A stretch of DNA of 64,000 nucleotides from Leucaena leucocephala (taxonomy: Eukaryota > Streptophyta > Magnoliopsida > Fabales > Fabaceae), in assembly GCA_037074615.1 (NCBI GenBank), contig CM073519.1:24077001-24141000 (forward strand). The letters run 5' to 3'. The notes beneath the pieces were generated by a model that did no database searches, was not told the DNA's origin, and saw only the letters and a list, made by a program, of their open reading frames with translations. A program made the translations under genes and the position numbers. Every line of letters starts with the position of its first letter. The first letter of the stretch is position 1. This document shows, one piece after another, positions 36,240 through 46,442 of this stretch.

Positions 36240-37312
36240 TATAAAAAAACTATATGATCGCTTAGTATCATAATACCTCGCATTACTTATTGAAGTAAAG
36301 GTGTTTAATAGGTTTAAAGAATTAGAGGAACATAAAAGGTTATAGATAAGCTTTTGAGCGACATAGCCTATATTGAATATGAAGGAAAATGAGCCTCATG
36401 CCCTCAAGATTCATGTGAGATGCAAATAACAACTTTAGATAAAGGCTCAAACAACCGTCAACAAAAGATAAGTCATCTTCATCTTTTGGTAATATAGCTC
36501 CTATCCTTGAATAAGTTTACTCTAATGGTAGTACCTTAAATAAAGATATTACTTTTAATGCCTCTACTTCTTTATGTGATCATAATAATATGCTTGATCA
36601 TGTTTCTCTTCCAGTATTATTAGTAGTACATGTGTATCGTCTTGTACTAGGGACAATAGTGAACATGTTGTGAACATTGAGCCTTGCTTGAGTGCAAATA
36701 TTGACTTATCTTGTAATGAGAACTTGCTTGATTCTCCTTCTTCCCCTTGCATTCACATAAGGACAATAAAGTTCTTAAAGGAAATACTAATATGATACCT
36801 AATATACATTCTTTCTATGTACATGTAGTGATGGTTCACTTTGCATGAATTGTAATGAATTATCTAGAAAGCCAACTACATTGCATGAACATGATGGAGT
36901 TGATAATGATAGCATTAATCTAATTTCTAATAGTCCTAAAAAGCTTGAGGAAGGTGCTTTTGTTATATTGCTAAGACCTAAGGAATCACATAATGAAGTA
37001 AAGGCTACTACAACAATTGAGATAGTGACTCTAGCACCACAAAATACGAGAACAAAGAAAATGAGGAATAAGATAGAGCCTAAACCATTGTAAATCATGC
37101 CTGCTATTAAGGAGGATGAAAATAAAGGTGTTGATAAAGATGTAATATTATCATGTGATTTACCACTAGATAAAGAAATAATCATTGATGATTATATTCC
37201 AAGTTCTCATGTTGAAGTCAAGACTCTCACTGAGGGAGTCTTATTGGTTGTATTAGATATTATAAATATGTGTGTTCTTATATATTTTATAGAGTTCTCA
37301 TATCTGGTGTCT
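36240..37312 (+). pseudogene. Unidentified degenerate retroelement coding region
   Basis: Plus-strand reading shows conserved-looking acidic and serine-rich stretches broken by stops: IEPCLSANIDLSCNENLLDS near 36,680, NCNELSRKPTTLHEHDG from 36,848 to a stop at 37,091, then PAIKEDENKGVDKDVILSCD and IDDYIPSSHVEVKTLTEG to about 37,260. It sits directly after a gypsy LTR, where gag or a gag-pol spacer would be expected, but I recognise no CCHC knuckle or protease DTG. I cannot name it; gypsy-associated spacer is the best guess. Confidence 0.4.
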
Positions 37313-37735
37313 TGATTACTAATCCTTATCTAGCATGGCACTTGTACTCATCGGGGTTGAGACACTTTTGGCTTGATCCAACTCAAATTTTTTAGGAGCT
37401 CGTTAAAGTACTTTGTTTGTGAAATGAATATGTCATTCTTCTGTTGTTTGATTTGAAGTCCAATTCAAACTCTCCCTATTTAACTTGGCAAATTCTTGAC
37501 AAATATCCTCATTAGTAGCACTAAAGATAATATCATCAACATAAATTTGTACTACTAAAAGGTCAGATTTTTTTCTTTTAATAAATAAAGTATTGTCTAC
37601 TTTTCATCTTTCAAATCCTTTCTTTATTAGGAACTTGTTGAGATGACCATACCAAGCTCTAGGAGCTTGTGTTAATCCATATAATACTTTCTTAAGTTTA
37701 TATACATGTGATAAACTCATATTTATAGTGATTCT
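37313..37735 (-). pseudogene. pol: Copia (Ty1) reverse transcriptase fragment
   Basis: The minus strand reads the Copia RT C-terminal part: YKLKKVLYGLTQAPRAWYGHL, FIKRK, then the catalytic IYVDDIIFSATNED (YVDD codons at 37,543-37,532). Downstream in other frames are YFNELLK and STPMSTSAMLDKD-like blocks, the start of the connection to RNase H. At least one in-frame stop follows FLIKKGFER. Only about 420 bp of the roughly 4-kb polyprotein is present. It may or may not belong to the element whose LTRs flank this region. Confidence 0.85.
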
Positions 37736-38795
37736 TAGTGTGTTTAAAGTGAGTTTATTATTTATTTCTATCCCCATTTATCAATATATTGAGCAATTAT
37801 TAAATAAATAATATTCATAATAGTTGAGAATTAATTGATATCAATTTAGTGCTTAAAGTGAATAATTCATCTGTTTATTATAATTTTCTATCACAGATAA
37901 ATGGATTAAGGGAGAATAACAGTTGGACTTAAGGAGTTGATGACATGTGACAACACATGGGCTAGATCCAGGAATTGAAGAATAGATTGCAAGTGGGAGC
38001 TGATGCATATGTTGGCACATGGAGAATCACTGTTCATACACACACACTGCACAGAATTACACACAAGCTTGATCTGAACAGAATCACACATTTAAGCAGC
38101 AGCTCATGCACTCTACACATCATTCACACCATTCTAGCTACCCTTCACATCCTTCCACACCCATATATACACACAATTACATATTAGATTATACACGCTT
38201 GGACAAAGAACTTCATGCACAGATCCATTTCCTTCTCCATTCACACATCCATTCATACACCATTCCATATCAGATCTGCCCTGACCCATTCTTCCATTCC
38301 ATTCATGCCTTTCTTCTCCATTTATTCCTTCTCCAATTCTCTCTCCATCTTCATTTTCTCTTATGCAAACCTTTCTTTGTTCTAGTCAATAGAACCAGAG
38401 GAAAGTTTTGCAGTTCATCTTCATCTTCTTCTATCATTTTCACCATGACTGCTACTGTGTTTTATATTACTACTGAAGTTCATATAGCAATGCAAGGCTA
38501 AGCTATTGTGCTCTCTTGGAAATGATGCTGAACCTAAATCCTTGAACTGAACAGGGAGTTCATTGTGTCTTTAATTCATAGTTAATTGTATCGAGTTAAT
38601 GTAGTTAATTATGTAACTAATGATGCAATTAGAGTAGTATAGGGCAAAGAAGTAGGGAATCGAGTTGGATCTCTTATTTCTACATAACTATCCTATGATT
38701 GATTTGTATCTTTAATCGAGTTGAACTTAGTTATGATTAATTGAAGTGATTATGCTTAATTCATATTCTACTATCTCTGAGTTGAATGATTCTTA
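37706..38795 (+). other. Unassigned LTR-like or leader region with TATA box
   Basis: A non-coding block starts with tgataaactcatatttatag next to the Copia RT fragment. It contains 'ccatatatacaca' (38,160-38,172) as a TATA candidate, followed by pyrimidine-rich leader-like sequence to about 38,420 (many 'ccttctcc', 'cattcatac' tracts). It ends at the Copia LTR at 38,796. The composition is typical of a plant LTR U3-R-U5 or of a Copia internal leader. No partner copy is in the window, so its identity is open. Confidence 0.4.
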
Positions 38796-40593
38796 TGTTG
38801 GAAATCATGCCCTAGGGGCCAATCATTGTCTTATGAACATTATTGATTTATGAATTTATTAATTGTGTTATCATATTATTTTAATGTTTACTGTGATGAC
38901 CATCCTTGGATAATTCATGATCTTATCCTAAATGTCCCTAGTCGGTCATCTATGAGGGAGCACAGATGAAATAAGACCAGTATGACTTTGAAGATATATA
39001 GAGATATAAATCAAAGTCATAGGCACATGTAAGAGTACAAGGTGTTGGACCGACCCGCTATGAGAGAACTGCATGGGTAACATCATAAGCTTCTCTTATA
39101 TACAAACCATGTCAATATGCCCTTTGACCTGAGATCATCATGGATTCCTATATGACAAACACTCAGCTTTAACCTAGTCAAAAGTCACTTTTGATCGAGT
39201 GATCATAAAGACTATGTTTGGGCTTAGTGGTTTTTTATGCAGAGGAATGTGAATGGTCAAGATGGAATTTGTCCCTCACATTCGTAGAGAGATATTACTG
39301 GGCCCCTCAAAAAGTGAGTCTAAGAAATGTATGGCCATACTGTAATGGAAAGGTAGTTCCATTTCTATAGTCAGACTACTCAGGGATCGAGAAAGTAACG
39401 GTCAGGAATAGGAGGATGACATTATCCATGCCTCATCCATGACCAAAATATCGCGTGACAGAAGGGACATGATATGGTTGTATAAAAGGTTACATCGTTT
39501 ATCAATTCTCATATGATTTGGGTAGTCGTTATGTCTTGCTAGAGACCGCTTGCGACTTGTGGGCCAGTATAGCAAATGGCCCACTGCCAACTTCATATGG
39601 GCCTACAGGGTCGCACACAAAATAGCCCAACACGAGCTATGATGTCTAGATTCATTGAATCTAAGACGTGTCTAGATTCAATGAATGATCCAGGGTTGAT
39701 GTATATATTTATTTATATTTATATTCGTATATATATAAATTCGTATATATATATTATATATAAGGGATATATAGGATTTAATTTATAAGGATAAATTAAA
39801 TCTCCATCACATTTGAATTTGAAATTCAAATTGATAGGATATCTCATATAAGAGATATTTACAAGATTTAATTTATAAGGATAAATTAAATCTCTATCAC
39901 GTTTGAATTTGAAATTCAAATTGATAGGATATCTCAAATTTGATTTATGAGAATAAATCAAATACAGTCCAATCTTATCTTTATTTAAATTAAATAAATA
40001 GGTGAATTAAATCTGTGGGACGGATTTAATATAAACATTATTTATTTAATTAGTTTCTTATCAAATTATACAATATGTGATATTGTATTCGGAATTAATA
40101 TAGATTAATTCCAAAATCCAATTCGGTTGAGAAAAACGCAGAGCATCCTATATATCTGATTTTAGGAGCTACGTTTTGAACACAACACATAACACAAAAA
40201 GGGCCGAACGGAATCTGCAAAAGGTTTGCAGATAAGAAACTGCTGAAGTAGAGACGGAGAGGACGAACTCTTAAGAAAGCCTTGGAGGGACAGGAGACGC
40301 TAGCACGTCGTTTGTGGTTGGAACGCTGCTCGTGTGGATACCAGTTGAGGAAGACGACCTGAGGAGTCAACTTCTTGCGATCAAAAAGAGAGCACGAGCC
40401 GTGGAGAAAAGCTGTGGACGTCTCCTTACGATCGGAAAGACATCACCAGCCGCAGAGAGAAGCTGTGGAAGTCGCTGAGAAACACTAAGGGTAATGCTTC
40501 TTCCCACTTGACTTAAACACATACGGTAGATCCTGGCAAGGAATGGAAAAATTTTTAAATTAATTTCCGCTGCGTGTCTTCCAATTCCTTACA
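38796..40593 (+). mobile_element. Copia-type LTR, plus orientation (inverted partner of 31,761-33,625)
   Basis: It is 1,798 bp, starts TGTTGGAAATCATGCCCTAG and ends aattccttaca. No primer site follows, so it behaves as a 3' LTR, although no purine tract is seen upstream. The bases after it are tataa. It carries two 90-bp units (39,790-39,960) against three in the partner, plus the same AT-rich microsatellite at 39,700-39,765. Confidence 0.85.
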
Positions 40594-40750
40594 TATAACA
40601 CAATTTATCCTTAGCAAAGTCAAACTTTTTCATATTTGCAAACAAGTTTTTCCTTTCCCAAATCATCAAGCACACAATGCAAATGATTCAAGTTCTTATC
40701 AAGTTTCTTGCTACCAATCAAAACATCATAACAAAACCACAACATTCACA
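40594..40750 (-). pseudogene. pol: Ty3/gypsy reverse transcriptase tail fragment
   Basis: The minus strand reads DVLIGSKKLDKNLNHLHCVLD (just downstream of the former FxDD site, here FCYD), then KEKL in one frame and LFAN and KDKL in a frameshifted frame. These match the end of the gypsy RT palm (ILIYSK-LDEHLxHLxxVL ... LFANLKKCxF). The catalytic motif is altered and the frame is broken. It stops at 40,594 against the Copia LTR. The rest of RT and the protease are missing between here and gag. Confidence 0.7.
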
Positions 40751-41320
40751 TAATATGAACAACAAAATTGATATAACAATGAAAATCCAATGTGTAATTC
40801 AAGGCATCTAAGAGATAGTAAGTTATCAAGAATATCAAACTTTAGGCCACCAGAATATTTTTCAATGTCACTTGAATAAGATAAAGGTTCAATGCTTCTT
40901 GAGGATAAAAATCCAACAGGTGGCTTCTTAGCAAACAGATCTCCTTGCAATCACTGTTAACCTCACTTTTCCCATAATGCTTTTCATATTTTATTTCATT
41001 CAAATCAACACTCCCATTTTTACTCTTTTTATTCTAAAAGCGCTTTATGTTCTCAATCTCTTTTTCTCCCCTATTTCAATTTTTCTCTCTAGAATAGTTC
41101 CAGTAAAAGTGCTCTCACTCTCATTTTCACTTTTCTTTTCCAGATTGAGAGAATTTTCTTCAACCACAAGATTGGTACTTTCAATAACGAGGTATTTTTC
41201 TACACATTTGTCAACTTCATTTTCAACATGTAATTCTTCTTCCTCCTCCTCTGTTGGCTCAATTGCTAGTTTATTGTTCAGAATAGTAACATTATAGTTT
41301 CAATCTTCTTTGAATTTGAT
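40751..41320 (-). other. Gypsy gag-pol spacer remnant
   Basis: The minus strand between gag and the RT tail has glutamate-rich stretches (LAIEPTEEEEEELHVENEVD near 41,260-41,200). I see no CCHC knuckle, no protease DTG and no RT fingers, so the coding region between gag and the RT tail has been deleted or has decayed. Confidence 0.45.
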
Positions 41321-41325
41321 CTACT

Positions 41326-41922
41326 TCATGAACCTCTCTTTTGATTGATTTCTTGCTCATGCTTAACAACTAATGGAACCAAAATGTCAATGTCCATGAA
41401 GCTCCACATCTTTACAAAAGTGATTGTCTCATGGTTAAGCCTATGTATAAATTGATACTTTGTAGCTTTTATAGTTTCCTTCACACAAACTCTTATAATA
41501 GCTAACTCCGTCTCTTGAAAGTATTCCTTAATACATAGGAAGCCTTGTTTCAACTCTTGCAATTTATTATAAAAATCTCTTTTCATTTTGATGCTCCTAA
41601 GGTTTCCATTTACTCTATTAATCTCACTTGGTTATTTCTTCCATGTCTTATCCCATACCTATTCCTCTATGCCTATTTCTTACCCTTTAACTTCATATTC
41701 AAATTCATCCATAGAAACCTCCCTTCACCTATCATGCCTTCTTGGATTAGGTCTAGCACCTTGCATATTTGTAATTCTTTCTTCTTATCTCTCCAACATA
41801 TCCCTTATCTCCCCATAAACTATTTCCATGCGTGCAAAATATTGCTCCATTATCGTAAATATGTCATCATCATTCATCATATTTCTTCTACCACTACTAG
41901 AGGTTTCTTTTGCATTAGACAT
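41326..41922 (-). pseudogene. gag: Ty3/gypsy gag, degenerate
   Basis: The minus strand starts at MSNAKETSSS (codon at 41,922) and runs FTIMEQYFARMEIVYGEIRD. After frame breaks it resumes with FYNKLQELKQGFLCIKEYFQ, IKATKYQFIHRLNHE and YQ-like blocks to about 41,326. The YNKLQxLKQG...VEEYxxEMExAMIRA pattern is the retrotransposon gag domain of plant gypsy elements. It follows the primer site at 42,708 by a leader of about 780 bp. Stops and frameshifts rule out an intact capsid protein. Confidence 0.8.
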
Positions 41923-42707
41923 TATGACTAAAAAATATGTTAATGAAATAAAGTTCCTCACAAATTTCCTCACATGTTTCCCTCAAGAAAGTCAACACTC
42001 TTATTTCAGTCAAGCTTAACTTTTAAGTTGATGTATATCACTCTTGCCTTTTTCCACTCAAAATTCCTCTTGAGGCTCTTTAAAGAACTAAGCAAGTTAA
42101 TCAAAGCAATTACAATTTGTAGAATCAACAAACACTTAGAATTTTAAGAATGACAAAGATGGATGTTAAGATTGGACTTTCAAAATCAAGAGTTCAATTA
42201 GACACAAAGATTACAAATGTGAAAAACTAATTCTAGATATAAAGATGGACTTGCTCATAACATACTTCTAGCATAACTCTTTTCTCTTGTTTTTCTTCTG
42301 GAATTTTTTTAGTACTCCTCTTTTTACTTTTATACTATTTTTTCCATTAAAATATAAAAAAATTATAAAATATAACACATAGAAGAAAATGAGCAATCTA
42401 AACCCATAAATTCAAATATGCAATATGAACCCAAAAATTATAGAAAACACGTTATTTTTAAAATGGCTATAACTCTGTATAAAACTCAGATTGAAGTGAT
42501 TCCAAAATGAACAAAAAGAAGAGATTTTGAACTATGAAAATAACCTACTAAATGTTAGAAAACATAAAGGAAAACATGTACAACAAGGAAGAAGATTTCA
42601 GTGACGAACATAAACGAAGAAGAGGAATAGACACAAGAAAAGGCATAAAACAATGAATGAAAATGGAAACAAAGAAAACAAAGATATGACTTGAGTTTAG
42701 ATCCAAA

Positions 42708-42720
42708 GTTCTGATACCAA
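42708..42720 (-). other. Initiator tRNA-Met primer binding site of the gypsy element
   Basis: The minus strand reads TTGGTATCAGAAC, two bases beyond the LTR end (42,723), against the standard TTGGTATCAGAGC. It places gag downstream on the minus strand. Confidence 0.8.
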
Positions 42721-42966
42721 GATGATGCGAACCCACAAGTGAAAATCCCACGAACCCATAACCAATCTAATTATACTCACCCCAAGAACGTTAAAAAGAG
42801 GTCTGGTGATTCCCTTGAACCCTTGAACAAGAAGAACAAGGACATGAAGTATTGGAAGACGCCACAAGGTTAATCAACCCTTGATAAGTCTGTTAGTTCT
42901 ACGAAGAACCCTAGAGAAAACCAACTCTCAAGAAACAACAACAACAACAACAACAAGCCTTTCCCA

Positions 42967-44640
42967 TTAAATGGGGTTGGCTACATGGATTATACGATGC
43001 CATTGTGCTCCATCGAAAACTAAATCCTTAGGTAAGTTATTGACTAGGAGATCCCGTTCAATGACCTCTTTAAGCGTTCTCTTTGGCCTTCCTCTACTCC
43101 TTTTAACTGGTGTCCATACTATTTGATCCACCCTCTTCACCGGCGCATCCCTTGGCCTTCTTTGTACGTGTCCAAACCACCTAAGACGGTTCTCTACCAT
43201 TTTCTCTTCAATAGGTGCCACTCAAACTCTTTCCCGTATATGTTCATTACGAATCTTATCTTTTCTTGTATGCCCACACATCCATCTCAGCATCCTCATC
43301 TCAGCTACCCCAACTTTATGCTCTTGTTGTCCTTTTAAAGCCCAGTATTCACTTCCATAAAGCATTGCTGGTCTTATAGCAGTGCGATAAAACTTTCCTT
43401 TTACTTTATCTGGTATTTTTCGATCACATATAACCACAGTAGCCTTTCTCCATTTAAACCACCCAGTTTGAATTCTATGTTTAACATCCTCCAAAATTTC
43501 ACTGTCCTTCTGTATCATTGATCCCAAATATTTGAACTTATCTATTTGTGAAATAACTTGATTTCCCAATCTGACCTCCAAGTTACTTCTAACTTGCCTC
43601 TTATCAAAATTACAATGCATATATTCAGTCTTACTTCTACTCAGACGAAAACCCTTCAACTCTAAAGTACTTCTCCATAACTCAAGTTTAAAATTAATCT
43701 CTTCTCTTGACTTCGCCACAAGAACTATATCATCCGCAAAAAGCATGCACTTAGGGATTTCTTCTTGAATAGGCTTAGTTAGCACATCCACTACTAGATT
43801 AAATAAATAAGGACTCAAGGCTAATCCCTTATATAGACCAATCCTTATGGGAAAATCCTTTGTTTCGCCCCCAGCCGTTCTTACAGTAGTTGTTACCCCG
43901 TCATACATATATTTTATTGCCTTGATATATGCCATGCGTACACCTTTCTTTTCTAAAGCTTTCCAAAGCACCTTTCTTGGCACTCGATCATATGCATTTT
44001 CTAAGTCAATGAAGACCATATGCAAGTCTCTTCTTTTAGTTCGATACCTTTCCATTAACCCCCTTAATAAATAAATTGCCTCTATTGTAGACCTACTTGG
44101 CATGAAACCACACTGATTCTCAGTAATATCAGTCTCTAATCTCAACCTGTGTTCAATTACCTTTTCCCACAACTTTATAGTGTGACTCATAAGCTTTATC
44201 CCCTGTAGTTTGCACAATTTTGAATATCCACTTTATTTTTGTAAATAGGAACTAAAGTACTTTCCCTCCATTCATTCGGCATTTTCTTAGAACTTAAAAT
44301 CACATTAAAAAGTTTAGCAAGCCACACCACCCCCATTTCACCTAAACACTTCCAAACTTCAATAGGAATACCATCAGGTCCAACAGCTTTACCATTTTCC
44401 ATTTTCAAATGCCTCTTTAACCTCGCTAACACAGATCCTACGGTAAAATGCCAAATTTGGTTCAACTTCTCCTGTTAAATCCTCTAGCTCATAACTCGAC
44501 CCTCCTCCATCGTCATTAAACAATTTGTAAACATAGGTCTCCCACCATTCTTTAATATCACTATATACAACCAAAACATTGCCTTCTTCATCCTTAATAC
44601 ATCGTACTTGATCCAAATCCCTCGATTTCATTTCCCTGTC
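42967..44640 (-). pseudogene. RTE LINE reverse transcriptase, degenerate
   Basis: Sense reading: EWWETYVYKLFN, then NGKAVGPDGIPIEVWK, WRESTLVPIYKNK and NCANYRG; a one-base loss near 44,200 shifts the frame. It then continues LMSHTIKLWEKVIEHRLR, QCGFMPSRST, MVFIDLENAYDRVPR, LALSPYLFNLV and the catalytic MLFADDIVLV (FADD codons at 43,740-43,729). The conserved HQG before LALSP is altered to LYKG. An in-frame TGA at 43,224-43,222 (glycine in relatives) precedes the C-terminal RLRWFGHVQRRP and RSRGRPKRTL blocks ending at 42,967. Another frame break lies near 44,400. Confidence 0.92.
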
Positions 44641-45079
44641 TCTTGTAATCTTATAAATCTTTTGTTCTCCTTACTTTATCTTTAACTCCTTATAAAATTC
44701 CTCAAACGCCTTAAAACGAACTGCACTCACCACCTTCTTAGTTTCCTTCTTAGCTAAACGATACTTTTCCTAATTTTTGGTATTATTACATAAGTGTATA
44801 GCTTTGAAACAGTTTCTCTTGGACTTAACTTTTGCTTGTACGTCCTCATTCCACCATCAAGTCTCTATCTCATTGACCAAAACCTTTAGATTCTCCCAAA
44901 ATTACTTTAGTAGTCGCTCGGACCTTCTCAGTCATTTCCTTCCACATGATATTAGCATTTTCCTGCGCCTCCCAAATCCTTTCATTTAACATAGTTCTTT
45001 TAAATGTTTCTCTCTTTTCCCCCTTTAGCTGCCACCACTTGACTCTTGTGTTTAAAACCTATCACCGCTTTTTCTTCCT

Positions 45080-45874
45080 ACACTTAATATGCACGTCAAA
45101 GACCATTAACCTATGCTGGGTTGTCACTCTGTCCCCTGGAATCACTTTATAATTTGTACAAAGTCTTTTGTCATGACTACTTACCAAAAAGAAATCAATC
45201 TGTGACCTGTGGCCCCTACTCTTGTATGTGATCAAGTGCTCATCCCGCTTCTTAAAGCACGTGTTGATAATCTTAAGGTTATAAGCTAAAGAAAACTTAA
45301 GGATAGATTGCCCTTTATTATTAATTTCTCCAAAACCAAAACCATCATGAGTCCCTGCATATTGCCCTGCTTCCTTACTAACATGACCATTAAGGTCCCC
45401 ACCAATAAAAATCTTTTTAGTAAGTGGTATACTCTGAATTAGGCACTAATAATGTTTAATGTATCCCTACCAACAATTATTCTTAAAGATATAATCCTCC
45501 ATATTCGTCTTCCACTCTTTATCCACAATGATACCAACACCATTCCTCGTACCTGTTTTACCTGTATACTATAATTTGAACTCATTGATTTCCCAAGATT
45601 TTTCTCTAACCCATTTAGTTTCCTGAAGGCACAAGATGTTAATCTTTTACTTTACCATTTAGCCCACCACCTCCCACGCTTTTCAGGTCATAGTTCCAAT
45701 ATTCCAAGTACCAAACCTGATCTTTCTCTCCTGAACTATCTTCTTTAGCCGCCTCCGTCCATAAGAGAGTGGTAGCCCTTGCTCATTTAACACTATATCT
45801 GGGCAACGATGCAGCAGCCCTTGCTCACTTCTCACTGTACTCGAGCCATACAACGCGTTACTTACAGGCAACAA
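45080..45874 (-). pseudogene. RTE LINE apurinic endonuclease domain, degenerate
   Basis: Sense reading from 45,874: LKKIVQERKIRFGTWNIGTM, then LCLQETKWV (catalytic Glu; 45,630-45,611), NGVGIIVDKEW, FIGGDLNGHV (45,400-45,380), the SQIDFFLV motif (45,205-45,182) and TQHRLMVFDV near 45,125. These are the APE-like endonuclease motifs in the correct order. This domain nicks target DNA to prime reverse transcription. Stops and shifts between the motifs split it into short frames. Confidence 0.88.
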
Positions 45875-46365
45875 CCTTATATTAGCTCAATTTCTTCGTA
45901 TGTCCATGTTCATAAGATTCAACAAGTTTTATGTTAGCTGTCAGGGCTTAACACAACCCTCCTCATTTACCCGGGTTTAGGACCGGCTACATGCATAAGC
46001 GCAGTTAAATCAACTCTCAAGAAACAAATTACAAAAATGCAACTTATCAACAATCCAATTTGCTTCCAAATTGAGTCACACAATGTATTTTAAGATATAC
46101 ATTTCAAATATGACCTAAAAAGTATTAAATGTAACCTAAATACTTAAAATAGTAAATACTAACTTAAATAAAAGAACAATTACTTAATTCAAGTAACTTA
46201 GGAACCTAAAAGTCAATTTGTCAACTAATTACCAATTTTTGCACAAGTACAATAATAAAAATAGAATATGTATTTTACACACAAAAAGTGATTATTTATA
46301 CCCAAATGGGTCTTTCCATGTGTAATACTTAGTCCAATTCCTTTAAATTGATGTCTCCAAGCCTA

Positions 46366-46442
46366 AAATAGTTTTGATAGCTATATTTTTAACACAAATG
46401 AAATTAATGATATTCTCAGTATTTTTAATATATTTTGCTACT
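46366..46442 (-). pseudogene. pol: Gypsy pol C-terminal end, inverted match to 35,590-35,670
   Basis: The minus strand gives the same end of the polyprotein as the plus-strand copy (the 'atcattaattt(t/c)atttgtg' and 'ttttaggcttggaga(t/c)atcaa' blocks). It is cut at 46,443 by a long-LTR insertion, so more of this pol probably lies on the far side of that insertion. Confidence 0.7.

Larger units (their letters stand above)
42939..46010 (-). mobile_element. RTE-type LINE, nearly full length, TSD of 17 bp
   Basis: The 3.07-kb non-LTR retrotransposon lies on the minus strand. The target duplication caactctcaagaaacaa is perfect at 42,922-42,938 and 46,011-46,027. The 3' tail on the sense strand is a (TTG)n run (plus strand 42,939-42,956), preceded by the plant RTE 3' end (sense 'ccatgtagccaaccccattt'). 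One long frame encodes an APE-type endonuclease followed by RT. The 5' end contains 'gcatgtagccggtcctaaac' typical of plant RTE leaders. Multiple frame breaks make it inactive. Confidence 0.93.
42723..46365 (-). mobile_element. Gypsy LTR, minus orientation, split by a LINE
   Basis: The LTR parts are 42,723-42,938 and 46,011-about 46,365; the LINE sits between. The LTR end in sense is gggttcgcatca, followed by the primer site. On the other side (46,370-46,442) the sense strand carries the pol C-terminus, so this LTR has internal sequence on both sides. The upstream limit of the LTR is not resolved. Confidence 0.7.

Noticed and set aside
36799..37185. 128-residue minus-strand frame
   Set aside because: It overlaps the plus-strand retroelement-like frames antisense. 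Its hydrophobic composition is what the complement of acidic, serine-rich coding gives. No motif was recognised.
38106..38501. 131-residue plus-strand frame rich in His, Ser, Phe and Leu
   Set aside because: It lies in the pyrimidine-rich leader-like tract; low-complexity CAT/TTC sequence gives this composition in an open frame by chance. There is no domain and no partner copy.
33626..40593. Reading the two gypsy halves as one element interrupted only by a target duplication
   Set aside because: At first the flanking ttata seemed to give a continuous protein. Comparison with the RT pattern shows that the minus-strand piece ends in the RT palm while the plus-strand piece starts at RNase H, so about 75 residues are missing and a deletion must be added.
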